From assembly GCF_039538765.1 (NCBI RefSeq), contig NZ_BAABCJ010000005.1:248001-312000 (forward strand): a DNA stretch of 64,000 bases, in the 5' to 3' direction. Position 1 is the stretch's first letter. Every line of letters starts with the position of its first letter. Below the pieces are notes generated by a model. The model saw only the letters and a list, made by a program, of their open reading frames with translations. It was not told the DNA's origin and searched no databases. This stretch comes from Zhihengliuella alba. Lineage in GTDB: Bacteria; Actinomycetota; Actinomycetes; Actinomycetales; Micrococcaceae. Below, in pieces: positions 7,931-15,997 of this stretch. Position numbers and translations under genes: made by a program.

Positions 7931-8686
7931 CTATGCCTCCGGGGGCATGATCACCTGGAAGGACACGCCGTTCGGGTCGGCGACGGTCGCGAGCCGCCCG
8001 AACGGCGAGTCCTGCGGGCCGTCGAGCACCCGGCCGCCGAGCTCGAGGAGCCGGGCCACGGCGTCGTCCGTGTTGTCCACCCGGAAGTACACGCGCCAGT
8101 ACGACGGCGTGCCAGGAGGCAGGAACTCGTCCGCGTCGCAGATCCCCGCCGTCGCCGCGTCGCCGGCCCGATTGGTGGAGTAGCGGACGCCGTCCATCGC
8201 GGCCGGCTCCCAGCCGAGCGTCCTCGTGTAGAACTTCAGGTCGGCGTCGTAGTCCCCGGACATGGTCTCGAACCAGACGGGGTGGCCGGATGCGTCGACG
8301 GCGTCGAACCCCTCGAACGTCCTCGCCTCCCACAGCCCGAACACGGCGCCGGACGGCGCCGCGACCACGGCCATGGTGCCGAGCTCGCCGGTGGGCATGG
8401 CGTCGAGGAGGACCGTGCCGCCGGCCTCCTTGGCCCGCTCCAGGGTGCCCGTGAGGTCGTCGGTCGCCAGGTAGACGGTCCACGCGGGCGGCGTCGGATC
8501 GTCGGGCGCCGCGGCCATGGCGCCGCCGAGGACGTGCCCGTCCGCCGTCTGCACCATGTAGTAGTGCCCGTAGTCCTCGCCCTGGTCCTCGAAGGTCCAG
8601 CCGAAGAGGGATGAGTAGAAGTCCTTGGAGGCGTCGACGTCCGGGAGGGAGACATCCACCCACGTCGGAGTGCCGTTGGCTGCCAT
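7931..8686 (-). CDS. Two-domain VOC (glyoxalase/bleomycin-resistance-like) protein
   Basis: 251 residues from the ATG at 8686, which follows AAGGACAGGCACC. There are two tandem VOC modules: residues about 5-120 (SLPDVDASKDFYSSLFGW) and 125-250 (MSGDYDADLKFYTRTLGW). Each has the betaalphabetabetabeta pattern and ends near a metal-ligand position (DPNGVSFQV at the end of the second). The substrate is unknown; relatives are annotated as putative glyoxalases or hydroxylase-like proteins. An upstream in-frame extension is translatable but lacks a good ribosome-binding site. It is convergent with the DUF779 gene and divergent from the ATP-grasp gene. Confidence 0.85.
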   Translation of the reverse strand: MAANGTPTWVDVSLPDVDASKDFYSSLFGWTFEDQGEDYGHYYMVQTADGHVLGGAMAAAPDDPTPPAWTVYLATDDLTGTLERAKEAGGTVLLDAMPTGELGTMAVVAAPSGAVFGLWEARTFEGFDAVDASGHPVWFETMSGDYDADLKFYTRTLGWEPAAMDGVRYSTNRAGDAATAGICDADEFLPPGTPSYWRVYFRVDNTDDAVARLLELGGRVLDGPQDSPFGRLATVADPNGVSFQVIMPPEA

Positions 8687-8994
8687 GGTGCCTGTCCTTG
8701 CATCGCGGGGAGCGCCCTCGCGGGCCTGTGGGTCCCATGATGCCGTGCCCCGCCTCCGCCGACCAGACCTCCCGGGCCTCGACTGGGAGGGCCCGACACG
8801 CGATCTCAGAGCTTCGTGTGGACTTCCGCGCACGGGTTGAGAGCATCCGGGGCGGTGCCTAGCGTGGGGCCCACTACGCCACCCAGAGGGACAGACCGAA
8901 AGGGGCAGACTGAAGGGGCAGTGGCCCCTCACACGGAGCTATGGGCCGAGGCGAGCGATCGGTCGCTCGCCGGCCGGGACCGGAGGAACTCCAG
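8687..8994. other. Divergent intergenic region, VOC gene / ATP-grasp gene
   Basis: 308 bases. It holds the promoter at 8837-8865, two similar 14-nt units (GGGACAGACCGAAA, GGGGCAGACTGAAG) around 8892-8920, and a short GGGGC/GCCCC hairpin around 8918-8931 upstream of the ATP-grasp start. No coding sequence is convincing. Confidence 0.5.
8837..8865 (+). promoter_or_regulatory. Promoter TTGAGA-N17-TAGCGT for the ATP-grasp operon
   Basis: -35 TTGAGA at 8837-8842 and -10 TAGCGT at 8860-8865 with a 17-nt spacer. The leader to the start at 8995 is about 120 nt. Confidence 0.6.
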
Positions 8995-10320
8995 ATGGAC
9001 GTCAAGAACATCTTCGTCCCCGCGCTGACGGACGTGCAGCGACGGGAGCTCCAGGCGCTCCCCGGCGCCGACGGGTACGCCTTCCACGGCGTGCTGGACT
9101 ACGAGCGGCTGGTCAACAGCGCCGAGATCGACTTCGAGGAGCTGCTGGCCGCGGCCCGACGCGAGCTCGAGGACTTCGACGGCACGGTCGACGCCGTCGT
9201 CGCGCACTGGGACTTCCCGGTGAGCGTCATGGCGCCGCTCCTCGCGCACGAGTTCGGCATCCCGGCGCCCACCCTGTCGAGCCTGCTCAAATGCGAGCAC
9301 AAGTACTGGAGCCGGCTGGAGCAACGGGCCGTGGTGCCGGAGTGCGTCCCCGCCTTCGACGTCTTCGACCCGTTCGACGACGACGCGTTGGCCACGATCG
9401 GGCTCGACTTCCCGTTCTGGGTCAAGCCGGTCAAGGCGCACTCGTCCAACCTCGGCTTCAAGATCACGGACGCCGGGGACTTCGAGGCCGCCGTGCGGCA
9501 GATCCGCGACGAGATCCACCACGTCGGGGACGCGTTCAACGACGTGCTCGCCCGCGTGGACCTGCCGCCGGAGGTCGCCGCCGTGGACGGCAACACGTGC
9601 CTGGCCGAGCAGTTCGTCCAGGGCACGCAGGCCGCGCCCGAGGGAACCATGTTCCGCGGGTCCTTCAACGCGCACGGCGTGTTCGACATGCGCAAGGACG
9701 CCGCCGGGACCAGCTTCGAGCGGCTGGACTACCCGGCGGCCAGCGTCCCCACCGCGGTGCAGGAGCGCATGATCGAGCTGACCGAGCGGTTCATGCGCCA
9801 CATCGGCTTCGACAACGGCTGCTTCAATGCCGAGTTCATGTGGGACGCCGCGCAGGACCAGCTCTGGCTGATCGAGGTCAACACCCGCATCTCGCAGTCC
9901 CACAGCGAGCTCTTCGCGCTGGTGGACGGCGCGTCCAATCACGAGGTCGCCATCGACATCGCGCTCGGCCGGGAGCCGCGCATGCCGCACCGGCAGGGAC
10001 CGTTCGCCGTCGCGGCGCAGTGCATGGTCTTCCACGACGAGGACGCGGTGGTCGCCCGGGTGCCCGATGAGCAGTACCGGGCCGGATTGAGGGAGCGGTA
10101 TCCGGGCACCACCCTCACGCTCCAGGTGAAGGAGGGCGACCGGCTCGCCGACCTCCCCGGGCAGGACAGCTACCGGTACATCGTCGGGAAGCTGTACATC
10201 GGGGCGGACAACCGGGAGCAGCTGGTGGAGCGCTACGAGGCGATCCTGGCCGAGCTGCCCTTCGACTTCCGGCCGGTCCCGCCCGGCGGCCAGGACGCGA
10301 GCGGGAGGGGGACGGCGTGA
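8995..10320 (+). CDS. ATP-grasp ligase-like protein
   Basis: 441 residues. The ATG at 8995 follows GGAGGAACTCCAG; an in-frame start at 8941 has no comparable site. ATP-grasp features: FPFWVKPVKAHSSN (ATP-binding Lys, about residue 140), an acidic segment FDNGCFNAEFMW (about residue 275), and LIEVNTRISQSH (about residue 290) with the metal-binding Glu and Asn. Relatives couple a carboxylate to an amine or other nucleophile through an acyl-phosphate. The acceptor is unknown. The stop codon overlaps the GTG start of the CocE-like hydrolase gene by 4 nt, so the two proteins are probably made together and act in one pathway. Confidence 0.85.
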   Translation: MDVKNIFVPALTDVQRRELQALPGADGYAFHGVLDYERLVNSAEIDFEELLAAARRELEDFDGTVDAVVAHWDFPVSVMAPLLAHEFGIPAPTLSSLLKCEHKYWSRLEQRAVVPECVPAFDVFDPFDDDALATIGLDFPFWVKPVKAHSSNLGFKITDAGDFEAAVRQIRDEIHHVGDAFNDVLARVDLPPEVAAVDGNTCLAEQFVQGTQAAPEGTMFRGSFNAHGVFDMRKDAAGTSFERLDYPAASVPTAVQERMIELTERFMRHIGFDNGCFNAEFMWDAAQDQLWLIEVNTRISQSHSELFALVDGASNHEVAIDIALGREPRMPHRQGPFAVAAQCMVFHDEDAVVARVPDEQYRAGLRERYPGTTLTLQVKEGDRLADLPGQDSYRYIVGKLYIGADNREQLVERYEAILAELPFDFRPVPPGGQDASGRGTA

Positions 10321-12356
10321 GGATCGTCGAGGAGCTCCCCCACCCCGTGCGTACCGTCGAGAACGTCTTCATCCCCCTGCGCGACGGGGCCCGGCTGGCG
10401 GCCCGGCTGTGGATGCCCGAGGACGCCGAGCAGGAGCCCGTCCCGGCGGTGCTGGAGTACATCCCGTACCGGAAGCGGGACAGCACGCGCGGCCGCGACG
10501 CCATGAACCACCCCTACATCGCCGGGCACGGGTACGCGAGCATCCGCGTGGACATGCGCGGCAGCGGCGACTCGGACGGCGTCCTGGTGGACGAGTACCG
10601 GCCCCAGGAGCACGAGGACGCCGAGGACGTCATCGCCTGGCTGGCCGAGCAGCCCTGGTGCGACGGGTCCGTGGGCATGATGGGCATCTCCTGGGGCGGC
10701 TTCAACTCGCTCCAGGTCGCCGCGCGCCGTCCCCCGGCGCTGAAGGCCATCATCAGCGCCTCCGCCACGGAGGACCTGTACGTGGACAACATGCACTACA
10801 TGGGCGGCTGCCTCCTCGGCGACAACCTGTCCGAGGCCACCGTCATGTTCGCCTTCAACAGCCTGCCGCCGGACCCGGAGATCGTGGGGGAGCAGTGGCG
10901 GGACATGTGGTTGGAGCGGTTGCGCGGCAGCGGGCTCTGGCTCGAGACGTGGCTGGAGCACCAGCGCCGCGACGACTACTGGAAGCCCGCCTCCGTCTGC
11001 GAGGACTACAGCAGCATCCAGGTCCCGGTCATGGCCGTGGGCGGGTGGGCCGACGGCTACACCAACGCGATCTTCCGGCTCCTGGAGCACCTGGAGGTGC
11101 CGCGCCGGGGCCTGATCGGGCCCTGGGGGCACAAGTACCCCCACACCGGTGTGCCCGGGCCCGCCATCGGTTTCCTCCAGGAGGTGGTGCGCTGGTGGGA
11201 CCACTGGCTCAAGGGCCGGGACACCGGCCTGGGGGAGGAGCCGATGCTCCGCGCCTGGATGCAGGACAGCGTGCCGCCGGAGACGTCCTACGAGGACCGG
11301 CCCGGCCGCTGGGTCGGCGAGCCGAGCTGGCCCGCGCCGGGGATCGAGCCGCGGACCTACGTGCTGCGGCGCCACGGCATGGAGCAGGGCAGCGCCACGG
11401 ACGAGCCGGGCCACGAGGTGCAGCTGAAGTCGCCCCTGAGCGTGGGCATGTTCGCCGGCAAATGGGCGTCCTACGCCGCCACCCCGGACCTCCCCTTCGA
11501 CCAGCGGGAGGAGGACGGCGGCGCCCTGATCTACGAGACGGACCCGTTCGCCGAGCCCACGGAGATCCTGGGCCTGCCCGAGTGCAGCTTCCTGGTGTCC
11601 TCCGACAAGCCGGTTGCCATGCTCGCCGTCCGACTCTCCGACGTCGCCCCGAGCGGGGAGGCCACCCGGATCACCTACGGGCTGCTGAACCTGACCCACC
11701 GGGACGGCAGCGCCGAGCCGCAGCCGCTGGAGCCCGGGCGGAAGTACCGGGTGCGGATCCCCCTGAACGGCATCGCCCAGCGCGTCCCCGCCGGCCACCG
11801 GCTCCGGCTCTCCGTCTCCACGTCCTACTGGCCCCTGGCCTGGCCGTCGCCGGAGGCGGCGACCGTCACGCTCGCCACCGGCTCGAGCACCCTGACTCTG
11901 CCGATCCGCGCGGCCCGCCCCGGGGACGCGGAGCTCCGGCCGTTCGGCGAGCCGGAGTCGGCGCCCGAGCTCGAGGTCACGCACCTGGAGCCCGGCGAGC
12001 ACCGCTGGACCGTCTCCCGCGATCTGGCCACCAACGTCTCCACCATGGAGATCGTCAACGACCAGGGTGCGTTCCGCATCGACGAGACGGGCACCGTGAT
12101 CCGCCGCGCCACCAGCGAGTGGTACAGCTTCCGCTGGAATGACGTGAACTCGGTCCGCGGCGAGACCCGGACCGTGCGCCGCTTCGAGCGTCCCGGCTGG
12201 CGCACGGAGGTGGTGACCCGGACCGTGCTGACGTCCACGCCGGAGGAGTTCCTCATCAGCGCCCAACTGGACGCGTACGAGCTCGATCCGGCGCGCGGCG
12301 ATCCCCGCGTCTACTCGGAGAACTGGCAGCGCAGCATCCCGCGCGACCTGGTCTGA
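10317..12356 (+). CDS. CocE/NonD (S15-type) hydrolase
   Basis: 679 residues. N-terminal alpha/beta-hydrolase domain: GGDYRG-like motif represented by VDMRGSGDSDG (oxyanion region), nucleophile Ser in GISWGG near residue 123, and acidic and His residues further on (GGWADGYTN, GPWGHKYPH). A C-terminal jelly-roll beta domain (from about residue 350) is typical of X-Pro dipeptidyl-peptidase/cocaine-esterase relatives. There is no signal peptide, so it is cytoplasmic. GTGA overlap with the ATP-grasp gene implies coupling. It may hydrolyse an amide or ester, possibly one related to the ligase product (inference). The C-terminal extension beyond about residue 550 (to 679) is longer than in the minimal CocE family. 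Confidence 0.88.
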   Translation: MRIVEELPHPVRTVENVFIPLRDGARLAARLWMPEDAEQEPVPAVLEYIPYRKRDSTRGRDAMNHPYIAGHGYASIRVDMRGSGDSDGVLVDEYRPQEHEDAEDVIAWLAEQPWCDGSVGMMGISWGGFNSLQVAARRPPALKAIISASATEDLYVDNMHYMGGCLLGDNLSEATVMFAFNSLPPDPEIVGEQWRDMWLERLRGSGLWLETWLEHQRRDDYWKPASVCEDYSSIQVPVMAVGGWADGYTNAIFRLLEHLEVPRRGLIGPWGHKYPHTGVPGPAIGFLQEVVRWWDHWLKGRDTGLGEEPMLRAWMQDSVPPETSYEDRPGRWVGEPSWPAPGIEPRTYVLRRHGMEQGSATDEPGHEVQLKSPLSVGMFAGKWASYAATPDLPFDQREEDGGALIYETDPFAEPTEILGLPECSFLVSSDKPVAMLAVRLSDVAPSGEATRITYGLLNLTHRDGSAEPQPLEPGRKYRVRIPLNGIAQRVPAGHRLRLSVSTSYWPLAWPSPEAATVTLATGSSTLTLPIRAARPGDAELRPFGEPESAPELEVTHLEPGEHRWTVSRDLATNVSTMEIVNDQGAFRIDETGTVIRRATSEWYSFRWNDVNSVRGETRTVRRFERPGWRTEVVTRTVLTSTPEEFLISAQLDAYELDPARGDPRVYSENWQRSIPRDLV

Positions 12357-12428
12357 CCCGACCCGCGCCCGCCCTCCTTCGCGGGGCCGGCCTCCGACAC
12401 GAACCATGACACCCGGGCCGGGGCGAAC

Positions 12429-12434
12429 TAGGCT
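12429..12434 (+). promoter_or_regulatory. Candidate -10 box TAGGCT for the PfkB kinase gene
   Basis: TAGGCT 70 nt before the ATG, with ATGACA about 18 nt upstream as a weak -35. Confidence 0.4.
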
Positions 12435-12504
12435 TCGTGCCGAGCCTGTCGCGGCCCCGAGCCGCCGACAGCTGCACGAATCCCGCACCAACCCCGGAGG
12501 TCCC

Positions 12505-13446
12505 ATGTCCCGTTTCCTCGTGGTCGGCGAAGCGCTGATCGACGTCGTCCGCTCCACCGACGGGCGCAGCGTCGAGCACCCCGGCGGGAGCCCCGCGAAC
12601 GTGGCCCTCGGCCTCGGCCGCCTCGGGCAGCGGGTGGAGCTGGTCACCTGGATCGGCGAGGACGAGCGCGGCCAGGCGATCCGCGCCCACCTGGAGGACT
12701 CCGGCGTGGGCGTGCACCCGGCGTCGTACTCCTCCGAGTCCACCTCGGTGGCGATCGCCACCCTGAACGACGGCGGCGCGGCGGACTACGAGTTCGACGT
12801 GCGGTACCAGCTGCCCCGGGTGGAGGTGGGGGACGACGTCGGCTGGGTGCACACCGGGTCGATCGCGGCGGTGGACGCCCCGAGCTTCGAGGCGACGGCG
12901 GACCTGCTGGAGCGGGCCCAGGCTGCCGGCGCCGTCATCACGTACGATCCGAATCTGCGGCCCAGCCTCATGGGCGAGCCCGCCGAGGTGCGGCCGCGCG
13001 TGGAGCGGCTCGTCGCGATCGCGGACGTGGTGAAGGTCAGCGACGAGGACCTCGAGTGGCTGCGGCCCGGGCAGGACCCGGCGGACGTGGCGGCCGAGTG
13101 GGCCGACGGCGGACGGATCGTGGTGGTCACCCGCGGCGGCGACGGCGTCCTGGCGGTCCACCGCGACGGGGCCCGGGTGGACGTCCCCGCGCCGCGGGTC
13201 GACGTGGTGGACACGGTCGGCGCCGGCGACTCCTTCATGGGCGGCCTGCTGGACGGGCTGGCCCGGCACGCCGGCGTCTGGGCCGGCGAGCGGATCAGCG
13301 AGGGCGAGGCGGAGGCCCGCACCGCGCTGGAGGCGCTCGGCGTGGAGGATCTGCGGGCGGTCCTGGAGCGCTGCGCGCGCATCGCCGCGATCACCGTCAG
13401 CCGGGCCGGCGCGAACCCGCCGGGGCTGGACGAGCTCGAGGGCTGA
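12505..13446 (+). CDS. PfkB-family carbohydrate kinase (fructokinase-like)
   Basis: 313 residues. The ATG at 12505 follows CGGAGG. N-terminal signature GGSPANVALGLGRLG (about residues 28-42) and C-terminal DTVGAGDSFMGGLL (about residue 235) carry the substrate-binding Gly pair, the anion hole and the catalytic Asp. The fold fits ribokinase-like sugar kinases; FLVVGEALIDVV and the spacing resemble bacterial fructokinases, but the sugar cannot be fixed from the sequence. It appears monocistronic. A 14-bp duplication and the hipBA operator region follow. Confidence 0.88.
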   Translation: MSRFLVVGEALIDVVRSTDGRSVEHPGGSPANVALGLGRLGQRVELVTWIGEDERGQAIRAHLEDSGVGVHPASYSSESTSVAIATLNDGGAADYEFDVRYQLPRVEVGDDVGWVHTGSIAAVDAPSFEATADLLERAQAAGAVITYDPNLRPSLMGEPAEVRPRVERLVAIADVVKVSDEDLEWLRPGQDPADVAAEWADGGRIVVVTRGGDGVLAVHRDGARVDVPAPRVDVVDTVGAGDSFMGGLLDGLARHAGVWAGERISEGEAEARTALEALGVEDLRAVLERCARIAAITVSRAGANPPGLDELEG

Positions 13447-13453
13447 GCGGCTG

Positions 13454-13481
13454 GGGGGATCGCGGCCGGGGGATCGCGGCC
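13454..13481 (+). repeat. Perfect 14-bp tandem duplication
   Basis: GGGGGATCGCGGCC occurs twice head to tail, just after the kinase stop codon. Confidence 0.8.
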
Positions 13482-13504
13482 GCCAGCTCGAGGAGGCTTC
13501 GAAG

Positions 13505-13641
13505 CGGCAGGATCCTGCCGGTTCACCCCGAGTAGCCCGCCGGCGTCGCCCCAGGCGGGTCGAACCGGCAGGATCTTGCCGAAACTCGCCCTCTAAGTCA
13601 GAATGACTTCGAGGAGAACCGAAAGCGGCAGGATTCTGCTG
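13505..13641 (+). promoter_or_regulatory. Three spaced palindromes, probable HipB operators
   Basis: CGGCAGGATCCTGCCG (13505-13520, perfect), CGGCAGGATCTTGCCG (13566-13581) and CGGCAGGATTCTGCTG (13626-13641) have start-to-start distances of 61 and 60 bp. Flanks tend to be GAA on the left and TTC on the right, which extends the symmetry. E. coli HipB also binds several palindromes containing GGAT/ATCC-type half sites upstream of hipBA. Confidence 0.55.
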
Positions 13642-13671
13642 ATTTCACGTCGTGACGACGGGTGAGGCTCG

Positions 13672-13869
13672 ATGGACGACATGCAGCGCATCGGAGATCG
13701 GATCCGCCGTGCCCGGAAGGGCTACGGGCTGACCCAGCGCGACCTGGCCGAGCTGATCGGCGCCTCGGAGCGCACCGTGCGCGAGGTCGAACGCGGAACC
13801 GGCGGACAGGCGCTCAGGATCGTCGTCGCCGCCGCCCATGCCGTCGGCCTGACCGTGGTGGCCTCGTGA
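13672..13869 (+). CDS. hipB: HipB-like XRE-family antitoxin
   Basis: 65 residues, almost entirely one helix-turn-helix domain: IGDRIRRARKGYGLTQRDLA, then LIGASERTVREVERGTGG as the recognition helix region, and a C-terminal VVAAAHAVGLTVV. This is the compact form seen in actinobacterial hipBA pairs and lacks the C-terminal tail of E. coli HipB. The gene ends in GTGA shared with the hipA start. It should neutralise HipA and repress the operon by binding the palindromes at 13505-13641 (family knowledge plus inference). Confidence 0.88.
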   Translation: MDDMQRIGDRIRRARKGYGLTQRDLAELIGASERTVREVERGTGGQALRIVVAAAHAVGLTVVAS

Positions 13870-15074
13870 CACGCACAGCTGCGTCCCTCGCCGATCTCCG
13901 ACAGGTCGGGGCCGCTGACGTCTACAAGGGCGGCACCCTGGCAGCTCGCCTGGAACGCGCGGACGATGGAGCAGTTTCCTTCGTCTACCGCCCGGAGTAC
14001 GCGGGGCCGCCGGTCGCCACGACCCTCCCGCTGGGGGAGGCACCGGTCCGTACCCCGGGTGGGGGCCTGCCGGCCTTCTTCGCCGGACTGCTGCCCGAGG
14101 GGCACCGGCTCACGGTCCTCCGGCGGGCGGCCCGCACCAGCCCGGACGACGAACTGACCCTGCTGCTGGCCGTCGGCGCGGATACGCCGGGAGATGTGCG
14201 GGTGGTCCCAGCCGGCGAGCCGCCCCGGACCCTGCCGTCCGCAGCGTCCGGGCCGATCGGCGAGCTCGACGTCGCCGCTCTGGCCGACGCCGTCGACCTC
14301 CATGCCCTGCCCGGCGTGCAGCGCAAGGCGAGCGCAGTGATGCTCACGCGACCGCTCCGGCTGGGTCAGCGGGACGCGATCCTCAAACTGGATCCGCCCG
14401 AGTACCCCGGTCTGGTCCGCAACGAAGCCGCCCACCTGCTCGCTGCACGGTCGATGAAGCTGCCGACCGCCCACGCGGAGATCGTCCGGGATCGACGCGG
14501 GGCGGACGGGCTCCTGGTGGAGCGCTTCGATCGGGCCACGGTGGACGGCCGTCCCGTACGCCGGGCCATGGAGGACGCGGCCCAATTGCTCGGCATCCTC
14601 CCGGCAGCGAAGTACCGGGTGTCCGCGGAGGAGATCGCGGTATCCGTGGTCGAGGTCTGCCGGGCGAGACCGGTGGCGGCCCGCAACGTGTTCCTGCAGT
14701 TCCTCTTCGCCTGGCTCACCGGCAACGGAGATCTCCATGCCAAGAACATCTCGGTGCTCCGCGACGGCGAGGGCGTCTGGCGGGTGGCGCCCGTCTACGA
14801 CGTCCTGTCGACCGCACCGTACCCGGACCTGGATCTCGATTTGGCGGTGCCGCTGTCAGGCCGGACGAGCAGGCTGCGCTGGCGGCACTGGACCGAATTC
14901 GCCGACGCGATCGGCCTCCCGCAGACAGCGGTGCCGGCTGCGGCACGCACGGCCACGGTGGCCGCCGGCCGCATCGATTTGGCGGAACTCGGCTACACGG
15001 GGTCGCCGCTGAACCGGGCGGAGCGCGAGCTGCGGCACCGGCGCGCCGAGCTCCCGGACCACATCGCCGCGTAG
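13866..15074 (+). CDS. hipA: HipA-like serine/threonine kinase toxin
   Basis: 402 residues from the GTG at 13866, coupled to hipB by a 4-nt overlap. Layout: an N-terminal couple-type subdomain (LRQVGAADVYKGGTLAARLER), the PGVQRKAS loop near residue 143, KLDPPEYPGLVRNEA with the ATP-site Lys, the catalytic loop NGDLHAKNIS near residue 288, and the metal-binding YDVLST. All expected kinase elements are present, so the enzyme looks active. HipA proteins phosphorylate aminoacyl-tRNA synthetases (GltX in E. coli) and cause growth arrest; the target here is unknown. It is slightly shorter than E. coli HipA (440). Confidence 0.9.
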   Translation: MTRTAASLADLRQVGAADVYKGGTLAARLERADDGAVSFVYRPEYAGPPVATTLPLGEAPVRTPGGGLPAFFAGLLPEGHRLTVLRRAARTSPDDELTLLLAVGADTPGDVRVVPAGEPPRTLPSAASGPIGELDVAALADAVDLHALPGVQRKASAVMLTRPLRLGQRDAILKLDPPEYPGLVRNEAAHLLAARSMKLPTAHAEIVRDRRGADGLLVERFDRATVDGRPVRRAMEDAAQLLGILPAAKYRVSAEEIAVSVVEVCRARPVAARNVFLQFLFAWLTGNGDLHAKNISVLRDGEGVWRVAPVYDVLSTAPYPDLDLDLAVPLSGRTSRLRWRHWTEFADAIGLPQTAVPAAARTATVAAGRIDLAELGYTGSPLNRAERELRHRRAELPDHIAA

Positions 15075-15121
15075 CTGACCCCGGCGTCCCCGTCTCCGGG
15101 CCAGCTCCGATGTTTCGTGAG

Positions 15122-15127
15122 TAGGAT
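15122..15127 (+). promoter_or_regulatory. -10 box TAGGAT, probable leaderless start
   Basis: TAGGAT ends 6 nt before the ATG of the sulfurtransferase gene at 15134, and no Shine-Dalgarno sequence lies between them. Confidence 0.5.
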
Positions 15128-15133
15128 CGGCCC

Positions 15134-15997
15134 ATGGTGACCGAGTCCACTCCGCAGCAGTCCGAAACCACTCCGATCCTCCCCGGCCCGCTCGTCGACA
15201 CCGACTGGCTCGCCGCCCACCTGGGCAGCGTCGTGGTGCTCGATGCGTCCATCGCCCCGCACCTGCCCGACGGCGAATCCATCCCCGGAGCGCGCCCCTT
15301 CGACATCGACGGACGCTTCTCCGCGCCCGGCGACCTCCCGCACACCATGCCCGGGGCCGAGCAGTTCGCCGACGCGCTGCGCTCGCTGGGCGTCGACGAC
15401 GGCGACGCCCTGGTGGTGTACGACGCCGCCGGCCTCTACTCCGCGCCGCGCGCCTGGTGGATGCTGCGCGCGGCGGGCCTCGCCGTGGCCGTGCTCGACG
15501 GCGGCCTCCCCGCCTGGAAGGCGGCCGGGCACCCCGTCCAGGACTCCGCGCCGGCCTACGACGGGCCGGCCGGCAACGCGAGTGTGGTGCTCGACCCGGA
15601 CGCTTTCGTCGATGCCGACACCGTGGCGACGCTCCTCGCCGACCCGGGAACCGCGGTGATGGACGCCCGCAGCCGCGACCGGTTCGTCGGCGAGGCACCC
15701 GAGCCGCGCCCCGGTCTGCGCGCCGGCCACATGCCCGGCTCGCGCAATCTGCCGTTCACCGAGCTCCAGCGCGAGGGCAAGTTCCTGCCGGTCGAGGAGC
15801 TGCGCCGGGTGTTCGACGCCGAGGTGGGCGACCGCCGGCTCGTCACCAGCTGCGGCTCCGGCGTGACCGCGAGCGTGGTGGCGCTGGCCGCGACGCTCGC
15901 CAGCCACCGTGAGGTGGCGGTCTACGACGGCTCCTGGGCCGACTGGGGCCGCCCCGGCGGCGCCGATGACGAGCGGCCGGTGGAGACCGGTGCCTGA
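15134..15997 (+). CDS. sseA: Sulfurtransferase, thiosulfate/3-mercaptopyruvate type
   Basis: 287 residues with two rhodanese domains: inactive N-terminal (residues about 20-140, VVYDAAGLYSAPRAWW) and active C-terminal (about 160-275). The catalytic Cys lies in CGSGVTAS near residue 241; CGSG(V/I)TA is the loop typical of 3-mercaptopyruvate sulfurtransferases, so that activity is more likely than thiosulfate. The -10 box 6 nt upstream suggests a leaderless mRNA. The 3' end overlaps the next reading frame by 8 nt. Confidence 0.9.
   Translation: MVTESTPQQSETTPILPGPLVDTDWLAAHLGSVVVLDASIAPHLPDGESIPGARPFDIDGRFSAPGDLPHTMPGAEQFADALRSLGVDDGDALVVYDAAGLYSAPRAWWMLRAAGLAVAVLDGGLPAWKAAGHPVQDSAPAYDGPAGNASVVLDPDAFVDADTVATLLADPGTAVMDARSRDRFVGEAPEPRPGLRAGHMPGSRNLPFTELQREGKFLPVEELRRVFDAEVGDRRLVTSCGSGVTASVVALAATLASHREVAVYDGSWADWGRPGGADDERPVETGA

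Noticed and set aside
10233..12761. 842-codon minus-strand frame opposite the CocE-like gene
   Set aside because: Same reason: composition of an antisense shadow, while the plus strand has intact catalytic motifs.
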